Shown here: piece after piece, positions 25,629 through 34,229 of the stretch
How the letters are laid out: each line of letters starts with the position of its first letter
How positions within the stretch are numbered: the first letter of the stretch is position 1
Assembly (NCBI RefSeq): GCF_900102685.1
Contig: NZ_FMZA01000014.1
Span: 31,526 to 95,525 of the forward strand
Direction of reading: 5' to 3'
DNA length: 64,000 nt
Source of the DNA: Melghirimyces thermohalophilus
Lineage (GTDB): Bacteria; Bacillota; Bacilli; Thermoactinomycetales; DSM-45169
Notes under the pieces: generated by a model
Database searches by the model: none
What the model was told of the DNA's origin: nothing
Seen by the model: the letters and a program-made list of their open reading frames with translations, nothing else
Position numbers and translations under genes: made by a program

Positions 25629-25974
25629 GTTTGTCCCTCCCCCTTTGTACCCCTGCACAAAATCCTTCTCTTTACGATTAATGAAGGAAAGGGGGCAATC
25701 ATGCGGGGACAAGAATTTTTTTATTTTGGACTGGAAAACTACAGAAGGAACCGGAGGATCCGATCGACGGATGGCTGAATTGGAGCAGCTGAACAAAAGC
25801 TTCATCGACGGAGAAAGGGGACGGACGTTGATGAATTTACCATCCGTAAGTGGATTTCGATTCGAAAAGGCGTATCGGGAATATCCCTTTTAACTAAGTG
25901 CCGGCGCAACCGAATAATTTCATGCCACGGAGAGATAGTATAACCCAAAACCCTGTGTCAGGAGTGGAATCAAC
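25629..25974. other. Intergenic region between divergent sqhC and a small gene
   Basis: Probably holds both promoters. A 40-codon plus-strand frame at 25771-25893 has only a poorly spaced GGAGG and no recognisable domain. Nothing else was seen. Confidence 0.35.
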
Positions 25975-26196
25975 ATGAAAATGGAAGCTGTGGAGAAACG
26001 ATTAAAAAAATGGGGGGAGTTGATCATTACGACAGCCTCGGGTGAGATGTATGAGATCCATCACGGGGACACCTCCTTCGATACGGAACAGCGAGTCATC
26101 AAGCTGGAAACTCCCCAAGCCGATTATCTGATTGACGGAGATTCGGTGGAAAATATCAAACAACACTACGGACACAAAGTGGAAGAAGGCGATTAA
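25975..26196 (+). CDS. Small hypothetical protein
   Basis: This 73-residue protein starts at ATG 25975 behind CAGGAGTGG. It appears to be a small mixed alpha/beta protein (VEKRLKKWGELIITTASGEM, then YEIHHGDTSFD, then DYLIDGDSVENIKQHYGH). No membrane segment or known motif is seen. It is monocistronic with a strong terminator 5 bases after the stop, which supports a genuine gene. Function unknown. Confidence 0.7.
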   Translation: MKMEAVEKRLKKWGELIITTASGEMYEIHHGDTSFDTEQRVIKLETPQADYLIDGDSVENIKQHYGHKVEEGD

Positions 26197-26200
26197 ACGT

Positions 26201-26241
26201 AAAAAAAGCGGAGAGCGGACAAATCGCCTTCCGCTTTTTTT
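26201..26241 (+). terminator. Bidirectional intrinsic terminator
   Basis: AAAAAAAGCGGA and TCCGCTTTTTTT flank a 17-base loop, so it can act on both strands. Confidence 0.8.
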
Positions 26242-26680
26242 GTTTTTTCACCTGCTCATTCTGAGCCGTCGATAGAGCCCCCGCGTTGCGAAATGGAGTC
26301 CGCCCGGTTCGGTTCGATGTCCTCAAGTTCCCTTCCGCAACCGACTCCCATACGGAGAACATAGCAGCATACGCGGTCCGGATCGACATTCCGCTGCTCT
26401 TCTGGCCAATCCCTCCCCCGCAGCTCCACCTGCACGCTGCCGATACCCATCAAGCCGAAGATATTGCGGTCGATTCCCTGGTAGTTGCCCCCGGGGTATT
26501 GGAGGACATTGGTAAACCCATCGTGCAGTCGAATCGCTATCCACCACATCGCCCACCCGCCTGGGGATATCCATCATCCGATAAAGACGGAGAGTCCCCA
26601 GTCTTTCCATTCCATTGGAACCTTTCCCCCCGTTCATTTTTCATATCCATTTCATCGATTACGCACTCGATCCTTTTATC
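26242..26680. other. Region with only weak ORFs
   Basis: A minus-strand frame at 26256-26549 could encode 97 residues (starting MWWIAIRLHDGFTNVLQY), but it lacks a ribosome binding site and a recognised domain. A neighbouring frame (26323-26637, containing MDIPRRVGDVVDS) may be its frameshifted N-terminus. This could be a decayed small gene. Confidence 0.3.
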
Positions 26681-26713
26681 AAAAAAAGAGAACCGGGTTA
26701 GGATTGGACCCGG
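26681..26713 (-). terminator. Intrinsic terminator of the glutamate-synthase-like gene
   Basis: CCGGGT and ACCCGG form a stem on the minus strand, followed by TCTCTTTTTTT. Confidence 0.7.
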
Positions 26714-26721
26714 ATATCGCT

Positions 26722-28317
26722 TCAACGGACCTCGCCGCTGAACAGGTGCTCCATCTCATGCATCCGCCCGTAGCGATCTTTAAACACGATGTGCTTCCGT
26801 TCAAACTGGGTCGGGGTATCGATACCGGCGGCAGCAGCGATGTTGTACAGCCCTTCCCGCAAGGAGATCAGATAATTGCATACGCGGTAGGATTTTTCCT
26901 CGACAACCAGCGCTTTTTGTAAGGAAGCATCTGTCGTGGCCACACCCACCGGACACCGGTTCGTGTGGCATACCAGCGCCTGAATGCAGCCGACAGACAT
27001 CATAAATCCGCGGGCGATGTTGACCAGATCCGCTCCCATGGCCAGGGCGACAGCAATGCGGTCCGGTGTCACCAACTTTCCGGAAGCGATCAGTTTGACC
27101 CGGTCCCGTACTTGATACTTTCTCAGTAAATCGTCAGCGATGGGAAGCGCTGAGTAAATCGGATAACCCACAGAATCGGCCAACTCCTGATAAGAGGCCC
27201 CGGTGCCCCCTTCTCCGCCGTCGATGGTGATAAAATCCGGTCCTTTCCCCGTCGCCGCCATCGTGGCTGCCAATTGATCCAGCCCATCAGTATCCCCCAC
27301 CACCAGCTTGACGCCGATCGGCTTCCCACCCACTTCCCGCAAGCGTTCGATGAAATCGATCATGGTACGTGGATCGCCAAATTCCTTGAAACGGTTGGGG
27401 CTGTCGATGGATTGGTAGGGTTCAACGCCTCGGATCTCAGCGATCTCCGGCGTCACCTTCGCCCCGTCCAGGTGGCCGCCTCGGGTTTTTGCCCCCTGGG
27501 CCAGCTTCAATTCAAAGGCTTTCACCTGCTCGATTTCGCTCTTCTCTTTAAATGCCTTCCAGGAAAACTCTCCATCGATTGTACGCACACCGAACAACCC
27601 AGGACCGATCTGCATGATCACATCGGCGCCGCCTTTTAAGTGATACTCGGACAGACCGCCCTCCCCGGTATTCATCCATGTCCCACCAGCCAGCCTGAGG
27701 CCGGTGGACAGCGCAGTGATGGCCCGGTTTCCCAGCGCCCCGTAACTCATGGCGGACTGACCGACCAACCCTTTAATGCGAAAGGGGTGCCGACAAGTAT
27801 CCTGTCCCAGGACGACAGCATCCTCATCCAACAGGTAAAACGGATTGACCTCCGCCGACTCCCGATGCTCTTTCCGACGGAACAAGCTTTCGTCGTCGAT
27901 GGAATACACCTTGGTGGGAATCTTCCGTTCATTATCCACACGCATCTCCTGCTCCTGCTTGGGAAAAAGGGAGTTGCGAATAAAGTAGCCTTCCTCTTCG
28001 TAGTTCCGCTCTGTGCCAAATCCGAACAACCGGTGTTTATACTTCGCGGCAATCACCACATCTTCGTACTGCCGACGTGAAAAAGGCTTGCCCTCATTGT
28101 CATTGTAAAATAAATACTGCCTCAGCTCCGGACCGATCTTCTCCAGTATGTATCGCATCTTGCCGAGAACGGGGAAATTGCGCAGCACTGAGTGTTTTTT
28201 TTGATTGATGTCTTGGAAATAGAGCCAAAAAACAATGACTACCACCGCGATCACGGCGACCACTACCACACCGATCAGCGCGATGAACAGGTTCTCCAGA
28301 ACATGCACAGGCGTCAT
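26722..28317 (-). CDS. FMN-binding glutamate-synthase-family protein with N-terminal membrane anchor
   Basis: This protein of about 531 residues has an N-terminal hydrophobic helix (roughly residues 9-32), then the FMN-binding TIM barrel of glutamate synthase large subunits. Landmarks are SYGALGNRAITALSTG, the glycine-rich ITIDGGEGGTGASY and the cluster-type cysteines in CIQALVCHTNRCPVG. It lacks the glutamine amidotransferase domain, so it is not a full GltB. Orphan proteins of this type are widespread in Bacillota; their reaction is not settled. The start at 28317 is chosen over a longer frame because AAAGGTGG is adjacent. It is followed by a terminator. Confidence 0.83.
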   Translation of the reverse strand: MTPVHVLENLFIALIGVVVVAVIAVVVIVFWLYFQDINQKKHSVLRNFPVLGKMRYILEKIGPELRQYLFYNDNEGKPFSRRQYEDVVIAAKYKHRLFGFGTERNYEEEGYFIRNSLFPKQEQEMRVDNERKIPTKVYSIDDESLFRRKEHRESAEVNPFYLLDEDAVVLGQDTCRHPFRIKGLVGQSAMSYGALGNRAITALSTGLRLAGGTWMNTGEGGLSEYHLKGGADVIMQIGPGLFGVRTIDGEFSWKAFKEKSEIEQVKAFELKLAQGAKTRGGHLDGAKVTPEIAEIRGVEPYQSIDSPNRFKEFGDPRTMIDFIERLREVGGKPIGVKLVVGDTDGLDQLAATMAATGKGPDFITIDGGEGGTGASYQELADSVGYPIYSALPIADDLLRKYQVRDRVKLIASGKLVTPDRIAVALAMGADLVNIARGFMMSVGCIQALVCHTNRCPVGVATTDASLQKALVVEEKSYRVCNYLISLREGLYNIAAAAGIDTPTQFERKHIVFKDRYGRMHEMEHLFSGEVR

Positions 28318-28423
28318 CCACCTTTCTGCCGACTGCTCATCTCCTCCGCTAGGATTTCCGAACCGGCGTGAATGATACACTGAAGCATTGCTGGCAATCG
28401 TCAATCGCCGTTTCCTCGATAAA

Positions 28424-28462
28424 CCACAAAACAAGGGGCTCCACCCGCCCCTTGTTTTGTGG
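28424..28462 (-). terminator. Long intrinsic terminator of the thiolase gene
   Basis: CCACAAAACAAGGGGC (28424-28439) is perfectly complementary to GCCCCTTGTTTTGTGG (28447-28462), a 16-bp stem just after the thiolase stop. Confidence 0.75.
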
Positions 28463-28472
28463 CATTCCCCTT

Positions 28473-29756
28473 TCACCTTTCCAAAACTGCGGTTACACCC
28501 TGGCCGCCTGCGGCACAGATGGAAATGAGTCCCCGTCCGCCCCCGGATTCGGAGAGAAGCTTGGCCAGCGTGCCCAGTACTCGCCCGCCGGTAGCTGCGA
28601 AGGGATGACCGGCGGCGATGGAGCTGCCGTTGACGTTGAGCCTGTTACGATCGATGGCGCCCAGCGGCTGGTCCCGCCCCAATTTCTCACGACAAAACTC
28701 CGGCGACTCCCAAGAGGCCAGCGTGCATAGCACGACGGCAGCGAAGGCCTCATGGATCTCATAAAAATCGAAGTCCTGCAGGCTCAAGTTCAGCTTGTCG
28801 AGCATGCGGGGAACCGCGTAGGCCGGAGCCATCAATAACCCCTCCCGCTCGTCGATAAAGTCGACGGCAGCCACTTCCCCCGCCACCATATACGCCAGGA
28901 TGGGAAGCCCCTTCCGCTTGGCCCACTCTTCGGAGGCCAACAGGACGGCGGAAGCTCCATCGGTGAGGGGAGAAGAGTTGGCGGCGGTGATGGTTCCCTT
29001 CGCGGAATCGAAAGCTCCTTTCAACTGGCCCATTTTCTCCAGGCTGGTATCGGTGCGCAAGTTGTTATCCCGTTGCAACCCATGGTAAGGCATCACTAGA
29101 TCGTCAAAGAAACTCTCGTCATAGGCCCGAGCCAAATTTCGGTGACTTTGCAAAGCCAGTTCGTCCTGGGCCCGGCGGCTGATTCCGTAGCGGTCGGCGG
29201 TGATCTGAGCGTGCTGTCCCATAGATTTGCCGGTTCGCGGTTCGGCATTGACTGGGATTTCCGGGATCAGGTGCCTAGGTCGGAGCATACTAGCCAGTGC
29301 CTTCACCTTTTCCCGCCGGGTGCGGGCGCCGTTGAAGTTCATCATCGCCCGCTGCAGCCCTCGGTTGACGGCAATGGGAGCATCCGATGTGGTATCGGAG
29401 CCGCAGGCGATACCAGCGTCGATCTGCCCCAGGGCGATCTTGTTCGCCACCAGAATCGCCGCCTCCAACCCCGTGCCGCAGGCTTGTTGGATGTCATAGG
29501 CCGGAGTGTGTGGATGAAGACCAGAGGAGAGCACGCACTCCCGCACCAGGTTCCAATCCCGCGCATGCTTCATCACTGCACCTCCCACCACCTCCCCCAG
29601 CAGCTCACCCTGTAGACCGCATTTATCCACGAGACCGGACAGAGTGTCGGTCAGCATCTGTTTGTTGGACAGCTGGGCGTAGGCGGTGTTGGAACGGGCA
29701 AAGGGTATCCGGTTGGCGGCGACGATGGCAACTTGACGCGGAGAGCTGTTGTTCAT
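28473..29756 (-). CDS. Acetyl-CoA C-acyltransferase (thiolase)
   Basis: This 427-residue thiolase has the acylated cysteine Cys93 in QQACGTGLEAA, the histidine motif YEIHEAFAAV, the NVNGSSIAAGHPFAATGG block and the second cysteine in CAAGGQG (about residue 414). It most resembles FadI-type 3-ketoacyl-CoA thiolases used in fatty-acid beta-oxidation. It stands alone with its own terminator, without a neighbouring hydratase/dehydrogenase, so it could equally serve acetoacetyl-CoA synthesis. GGAGG precedes the ATG at 29756. Confidence 0.88.
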   Translation of the reverse strand: MNNSSPRQVAIVAANRIPFARSNTAYAQLSNKQMLTDTLSGLVDKCGLQGELLGEVVGGAVMKHARDWNLVRECVLSSGLHPHTPAYDIQQACGTGLEAAILVANKIALGQIDAGIACGSDTTSDAPIAVNRGLQRAMMNFNGARTRREKVKALASMLRPRHLIPEIPVNAEPRTGKSMGQHAQITADRYGISRRAQDELALQSHRNLARAYDESFFDDLVMPYHGLQRDNNLRTDTSLEKMGQLKGAFDSAKGTITAANSSPLTDGASAVLLASEEWAKRKGLPILAYMVAGEVAAVDFIDEREGLLMAPAYAVPRMLDKLNLSLQDFDFYEIHEAFAAVVLCTLASWESPEFCREKLGRDQPLGAIDRNRLNVNGSSIAAGHPFAATGGRVLGTLAKLLSESGGGRGLISICAAGGQGVTAVLER

Positions 29757-29850
29757 CCCAATCCTCCTCTCTGTTGTTCAATAATGACTATTCCTATTAT
29801 TTTTACGCCCCCTATTCTACCGAAACCCGGCTTGATTTCAAAACAATGAA

Positions 29851-29877
29851 GAAACCCCAGCTTCTCACAAGCCGGGG
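29851..29877 (-). terminator. Intrinsic terminator
   Basis: CCCCGGCTT and AAGCTGGGG pair on the minus strand and are followed by TTTCTTC. It ends the small membrane protein gene. Confidence 0.6.
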
Positions 29878-29946
29878 ATGGGAAGCCGCATTCAGGCCGA
29901 ACCACCAGGTTTTTCTCCCCCTGACCCAGAGACAACATGAACCTCT

Positions 29947-30318
29947 CTAAGTTCGCTTCATAGCCATGTGCATCAAAAGAGCCGTGATAAATATCACTGC
30001 GCTAATATACATCATCACGTAGATCGCCTTAATATACACATATCCAAATCCTATCCATATAATCAAACCCACTCCTAAAATGAGATAGGACCAAAACAGC
30101 GAAGTCAACATCACTCTTTTGGAAACGGCTTCTGTTCTTTCATCCTGATTAGGTATGCCCCTTTTTTCTGCTCTTTTTCTCCTAAAAATCGATAGAGTAA
30201 AAGCGACTATAACACCGATTAATACTGGAGGTAAAAGGTCTAAGCGATTGAAGAAGATATAAAAAACCAAAGTACCAACAATAAAAGCAACCGGGAAAGT
30301 AAGATCTCTTTTATTCAA
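29947..30318 (-). CDS. Four-helix integral membrane protein, unknown function
   Basis: This 123-residue protein has four predicted membrane helices in two pairs, separated by a charged loop with RRKRAEKRGIPNQDERTEAVSKR. The DER motif in the loop recalls DUF2178-type proteins. The start is a TTG at 30318 with GGAGGG upstream; the frame can be extended to 30360 without a ribosome binding site. It is monocistronic and AT-richer than its neighbours. No function can be assigned. Confidence 0.6.
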   Translation of the reverse strand: MNKRDLTFPVAFIVGTLVFYIFFNRLDLLPPVLIGVIVAFTLSIFRRKRAEKRGIPNQDERTEAVSKRVMLTSLFWSYLILGVGLIIWIGFGYVYIKAIYVMMYISAVIFITALLMHMAMKRT

Positions 30319-30600
30319 TGAATGCCCTCCTACCCGGAACCATCGTAAAAATATCTTCAACTGTATACTATCGATTTTGATTCACGATTTAAATGAAAGA
30401 ACCCGGAAACACTTCCTCACCCAGCACACTTGTTGTCCATACTCACCCTCCTCGATATTTAACCAAACCCTCATAAGAGACAAACTTTTTTCAAAATTGG
30501 GGTTCACATTACAAGTCTACTGTTATATAATAATGACAAATAAAAAGGCACTGTACCACTACAGTTATTGCGGTCGGAAAAACCTAAAGGAGGGCTTATC

Positions 30601-30711
30601 ATGGCTGAACAAAAGACGGAAAAAGTGATCTGTGTGGATTGTGGCCGCCCAATGGACCAACCGTCCTTCATGACTCAATGCGAACACTGCCTCAGCAAAA
30701 TCGAAGAATAA
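30601..30711 (+). CDS. Small zinc-ribbon-like protein (36 residues)
   Basis: ATG at 30601 follows AAAGGAGGG with good spacing and the gene is closed by a strong terminator 10 bases after its stop. The product MAEQKTEKVICVDCG continues to QCEHCLSKIEE and holds two CxxC pairs about 19 residues apart, a likely single zinc knuckle. It has no membrane segment. The gene is missed by length cut-offs, but signals on both sides support it. Role unknown; nucleic-acid or protein binding is possible. Confidence 0.72.
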   Translation: MAEQKTEKVICVDCGRPMDQPSFMTQCEHCLSKIEE

Positions 30712-30720
30712 TCCCCCATC

Positions 30721-30752
30721 AAAAAACCGCCTCCATATGAGGCGGTTTTTTT
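30721..30752 (+). terminator. Intrinsic terminator
   Basis: AAAAAACCGCCTC and GAGGCGGTTTTTTT with a short loop; bidirectional in form, closing the zinc-ribbon gene. Confidence 0.85.
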
Positions 30753-30769
30753 CCATCTTCCCCAGGGAG

Positions 30770-31099
30770 GGGGGGGATGACACCGTCGAAGAACTGGTGG
30801 GCTCCGGCGATCCGGTGGCCCTTCTGGGGCTGTTGGAGCATCCGGAGCAGGTAAGAGACCAGATTCTCTTATCCAGCTTGGATTCGGCCATCGAAGAGCT
30901 GGAAGGGAAGTTGAGTTCAGACTGGAGCCAATGGAAGTGGAGCGACCTGCATCATGCACAATTGAAGCATCCCCTGTGGAAGCGATTGACCGAGGCGGAG
31001 CGGAAGCAATGGAATACCTTGACGGGAATCTTTTCTGTCCGTTCATCCATGGAGAGCCACATGGTCTTGATTGACATAGGAGGGGCCCAACACCTCTGA
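30770..31099 (+). pseudogene. Penicillin acylase family, fragment of the beta-chain region
   Basis: The plus-strand frame encodes DDTVEELVGSGDPVALLGLL, then SLDSAIEELEGKLSSDWSQW and WSDLHHAQLKHPLW. This matches the region after the catalytic core in S45 (penicillin/acyl-homoserine-lactone acylase) proteins, where helical text is followed by WxWxxxHxxxxxHPL. There is no start region. It faces the N-terminal piece on the opposite strand at 31043-31363, so the gene was broken by an inversion with loss of the middle. Confidence 0.65.
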
Positions 31100-31363
31100 C
31101 AACTGGCCAAACCCCCGTTTTCGCCATAGGTCGAACTGCCACAGGCGGTCCCGGGCAGCATTAAATCCCTGCACATAAAAGGCGTCTTCCTGGTTTTTGG
31201 CGTAGATATGGGGAACGCCCCATTTATCTACCAGAATTTCAGCCGGCTCTTTTAAACCAGGAACCTGGACCGACTGCTGTTCGGTGGGCTGACTTGTCCA
31301 ACCGACAGTGGTCAAAATCAGGATCACAATCAGCAATCCTGTAAAGAGTCGTTTCATCCTCAT
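31043..31363 (-). pseudogene. Penicillin acylase family, N-terminal fragment with signal peptide
   Basis: The minus strand has a good ribosome binding site (GGGGAGGAGGGG) and an ATG at 31363 or 31357. The product has a signal segment (KRLFTGLLIVILILTTVGW), then EILVDKWGVPHIYAKNQED and YVQGFNAARDRLWQFDLWRK, the hallmark start of S45 hydrolase alpha chains. The homology stops near 31060 in HVALHG and a stop codon follows. About 110 of some 750 expected residues remain, and the catalytic Ser is missing. A secreted product of this fragment is possible but would be inactive. Confidence 0.72.
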
Positions 31364-31436
31364 TCCCCTCCTCCCCAAATTACCTAAAGATTCGCTAAAC
31401 CAAAACCAGATCCTTTCAAACTCCCAATAAAAAATT

Positions 31437-31476
31437 AAAAAACCGCCGTTTCCTAATCCGGAATCCGACGGTTTTT
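31437..31476 (-). terminator. Intrinsic terminator of the solute-binding protein gene
   Basis: ACCGTCGGATTCCG and GGAAACGGCGGT pair imperfectly on the minus strand, followed by TTTTTTAATTTT. Confidence 0.7.
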
Positions 31477-31486
31477 CGTTGCTCGC

Positions 31487-32761
31487 CTATTCAAACACTT
31501 TTTTCAGCTTTTGGTCCATCTTTTGGACCGCTCGCTCGGGGGTTTGTTCCCCGGTGAGGGTTTTGGAGACTTCCACTTGAATGATATCGGAGATCTTGGG
31601 GTACTCCGGAGAGACCGGCCGGGGAATCGCCGTTTTCACACTCTGTACATAATCCTCGTTGGCGAACAGAGGATTGGCTTTTTTTACGTCTTTATCCTCA
31701 TATAAGGGCATGTAGGTGGGAGCGTATCCGCCGTAGACCGCAGAGATTTTTTGTCCTTCGGGTCCGGTCAGAAATTTGACGAACTCCCAGGCGGCTTTCT
31801 TTTGGTTGGAGTTTTTGCTGATGCCGGCCATCCACCCTCCGAGGGCAGCTGCCCTCCCCTCGTCCCCCTTGGGCAGGGAGGTGACGCCCACCCGGTCACT
31901 CACTTCCGATTTTTGTTCATTGGAGACGTAAGCGTAATGACCCGGCCACTGCCGGTCGAAGACGGTTTGTCCTTCCCCAAAAATCGCATCGGTCTCCACC
32001 TCGGTGATCGATGCCAGGTTGCCCGGCACGATATCGGACTTGGCGATTTGGGTCATTTTTTTCAATCCTTGAACCGTATCTTCACTCTGGATCGTCACCC
32101 GCCCCTGATCATCCAGGATCTTACCACCGTAGGCTCCGATAAATTCAATAAAGTTACAAACCAGACCTTCGTACTGTTTTCCCTGAAACACATAGCCAAA
32201 TCGGGTGCCTGCTTCCCCCTGGTGTTCCTCCGCCAGCTGAATCATTTGATCCCAGGTTTCCGGCGGTTGATCGATCAGGTCCTTGCGATAATAGAGCAAC
32301 CCTTGATCCTGAAAACGGGGCATCGCCCACTGTTGCCCGTTATACATGCCGGCTTGCACAGCTCCTGAGGAGTACTTATCCAGATCGATCCCGTCCCGCT
32401 CAATATAACGGTTTAAAGGTTCCAAATAACCCGCCTGAGCAAATTCCGCCGGCCAAATCACATCCATATCAAACACATCGATTTCATCAGAGCCACCGCT
32501 AAACATGGTTACATACTGATCATGGCTGATTCCGGTATTGGATGGCATCTCTTTGGATTGGACGTCGATATGGGGATGTTTTTTCTCAAAGGCTTCGATG
32601 ATCTTTTGCTCCACACCCAACTCATTTTTGTCGTGGGCGTAAACGATGGTGATCTTTCCATCGCCCTCCCCCGCGGCGTCGGACAGGTTTCCGCAGGCGG
32701 TCAGGGACAAGATCAGTATCAAGACCCAACCCGCAGAAAGCATTTTCTTGACCATCGTCAT
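31487..32761 (-). CDS. ABC transporter solute-binding lipoprotein, sugar type
   Basis: This 424-residue secreted lipoprotein has a signal segment ending in the lipobox LTAC, then a family 1 solute-binding domain (ITIVYAHDKNELGVEQKII, DVFDMDVIWPAEFAQAGYL, and the C-terminal LGGWMAGISKNSNQKKAAWEF). Members bind sugars or oligosaccharides for ABC importers. No permease or ATPase gene is near, so it is an orphan that must share another transporter, or its partners were lost. The start at 32761 follows GGGGAGG. It probably shares a transcript with the FAD oxidoreductase upstream, 86 bp away. Confidence 0.85.
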   Translation of the reverse strand: MTMVKKMLSAGWVLILILSLTACGNLSDAAGEGDGKITIVYAHDKNELGVEQKIIEAFEKKHPHIDVQSKEMPSNTGISHDQYVTMFSGGSDEIDVFDMDVIWPAEFAQAGYLEPLNRYIERDGIDLDKYSSGAVQAGMYNGQQWAMPRFQDQGLLYYRKDLIDQPPETWDQMIQLAEEHQGEAGTRFGYVFQGKQYEGLVCNFIEFIGAYGGKILDDQGRVTIQSEDTVQGLKKMTQIAKSDIVPGNLASITEVETDAIFGEGQTVFDRQWPGHYAYVSNEQKSEVSDRVGVTSLPKGDEGRAAALGGWMAGISKNSNQKKAAWEFVKFLTGPEGQKISAVYGGYAPTYMPLYEDKDVKKANPLFANEDYVQSVKTAIPRPVSPEYPKISDIIQVEVSKTLTGEQTPERAVQKMDQKLKKVFE

Positions 32762-32847
32762 ACATCCTGCCTCCCCATTCATTTTGCAAATCCCCCGAAA
32801 GTGTATACGACGGGCATAAACCGAGCCGCTCGCTTGTCACAACGTTT

Positions 32848-34188
32848 TTAGGATAAGACCATCCGATCCTCGATCAATTGCTCCTGCAAGAACCAGATGT
32901 CCACATCCGCCGGCCGGTCCCCTGACTCCAAACAGAGAGCGGCTGCCGTCCCCGCCGCTTGCCCGGTGCCCATGGCGCTGGGTGTCAGCCGGGAGGTGGC
33001 AATCGCTTCGTGGGAGGCGGACAGGCAACGGCCGGCCACCAACAGGTTGTCGATCCGTTGCGGGACCAGGGAGCGATAAGGGATGTCGAAGGCCCCATCC
33101 CCAGAAACTCGGGCCACCTCCACATGGTTACCGGAGGGGGAATGGATATCGATGGGATAACCGCTCCGGCAGATCACGTCCGCAAATCTTCTTCCCGCTG
33201 TGACATCCTCCTGGGTTAAGGTATACTGGCCCACGATGCGACGGGTTTCTCGGATGCCGATCTGGGCCCCTACGCTGGAGATGCTAGCCGTCTCAAACCC
33301 GGGGATCCACTCCTTGAGAAAGTCAGCCACCAGCAACACCTGTTTCCGCCCTTCATATTCCGCTTTGGACAAATCCTCCACATCGGTTCCATCCAAACCC
33401 TGTACCCGGGTCATGTTAACCAGTACCTCGTCCTCGGCCGGTCCGGCAAAAAAGAGGACTTGATCCCGTTTGATTGGCAAGCGGGCCCGCTTCCACTGGG
33501 AATAAAAGCCCTGCACAGCGGTCAGGGGTAGTTCAGATAACTCCTTGATCGGCGTCTTGGGATAAAAATTGTCTGGATCGGCGAGAATGGCCGCTTTTAC
33601 CTTTTTTAAATCGACCCCGCGCATACGGAACTTGGTGGTCATCGGCTGGGTTCGCTTATCATCGGGGCGCCCTTTTTCCGTGGGAGCCCCCGCTAGATAG
33701 GCCAGGTCCGCATCCCCCGATGTATCGATGAAGAAGTCGGCGGAGACTCTCCTCCGTCCGGATTTGGAGGTGATCTGGATCGTGTCGATGGTGGCGGAAT
33801 CGCGAAGGCGCAGATCATCTACAAAACTGTGGACCAGAATGTCCACACCCGCTTCCCGCAACATTTCCACTACCAGCACCTTGTACACTTCCGGATCGTA
33901 GGGGGTGACTGTATATACAAAGCCGCAGGTGTCCCGCAGATGACCCGGGGAAGCCTTCCGCTCCTTCAGCCGTTCCACGATTTCGTCAGCGATCCCCCGG
34001 ATCACTTGCTTTCCCTCTCCGGTGTGGAAGGTCATCCAGGGGTAGACCCCCGCGATGGTCGACATTCCTCCTAAAAACCCGTGCCGTTCAATCAGCAGAA
34101 CCTTCTTTCGTCTCCGACCTGCGGCCAGGGCGGCATTGATACCGGCGGGTCCGCCTCCGACCACGATGATGTCATAATGCTCTCTCAT
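32848..34188 (-). CDS. FAD-dependent oxidoreductase
   Basis: This 446-residue protein has an N-terminal dinucleotide-binding fold (DIIVVGGGPAGINAALAAGR, residues 6-25), then LLIERHGFLGGMSTIAG, and a C-terminal FAD motif DNLLVAGRCLSASHEAIATS. It fits the FAD-dependent oxidoreductase family (PF12831) often found beside sugar importers and glycan-degrading genes. AAGGAGGG precedes the ATG. A TGTTAACGCTAACC operator lies 19 bp upstream of the start, so the LacI-family neighbour likely represses it. Substrate unknown; sugar-derived is a guess from context. Confidence 0.8.
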   Translation of the reverse strand: MREHYDIIVVGGGPAGINAALAAGRRRKKVLLIERHGFLGGMSTIAGVYPWMTFHTGEGKQVIRGIADEIVERLKERKASPGHLRDTCGFVYTVTPYDPEVYKVLVVEMLREAGVDILVHSFVDDLRLRDSATIDTIQITSKSGRRRVSADFFIDTSGDADLAYLAGAPTEKGRPDDKRTQPMTTKFRMRGVDLKKVKAAILADPDNFYPKTPIKELSELPLTAVQGFYSQWKRARLPIKRDQVLFFAGPAEDEVLVNMTRVQGLDGTDVEDLSKAEYEGRKQVLLVADFLKEWIPGFETASISSVGAQIGIRETRRIVGQYTLTQEDVTAGRRFADVICRSGYPIDIHSPSGNHVEVARVSGDGAFDIPYRSLVPQRIDNLLVAGRCLSASHEAIATSRLTPSAMGTGQAAGTAAALCLESGDRPADVDIWFLQEQLIEDRMVLS

Positions 34189-34206
34189 GTTGTCCCTCCT
34201 TCGGAA

Positions 34207-34220
34207 TGTTAACGCTAACC
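34207..34220. promoter_or_regulatory. LacI-type operator upstream of the FAD oxidoreductase
   Basis: TGTTAACGCTAACC differs by two bases from the perfect palindrome TGTTAGCGCTAACA at 35261-35274. The site sits in the 41-bp gap between the regulator stop and the oxidoreductase start. Confidence 0.7.
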
Positions 34221-34229
34221 TTTTTTCAA

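Noticed and set aside
25771..25893. 40-codon plus-strand ORF upstream of the 73-residue protein
   Set aside because: The GGAGG is 13 bases away from the ATG and the peptide shows no known domain; kept only as a note in the intergenic entry.
26286..26741. 151-codon plus-strand frame
   Set aside because: Proline- and isoleucine-rich text typical of a shadow frame; it crosses the terminator of the glutamate-synthase-like gene.
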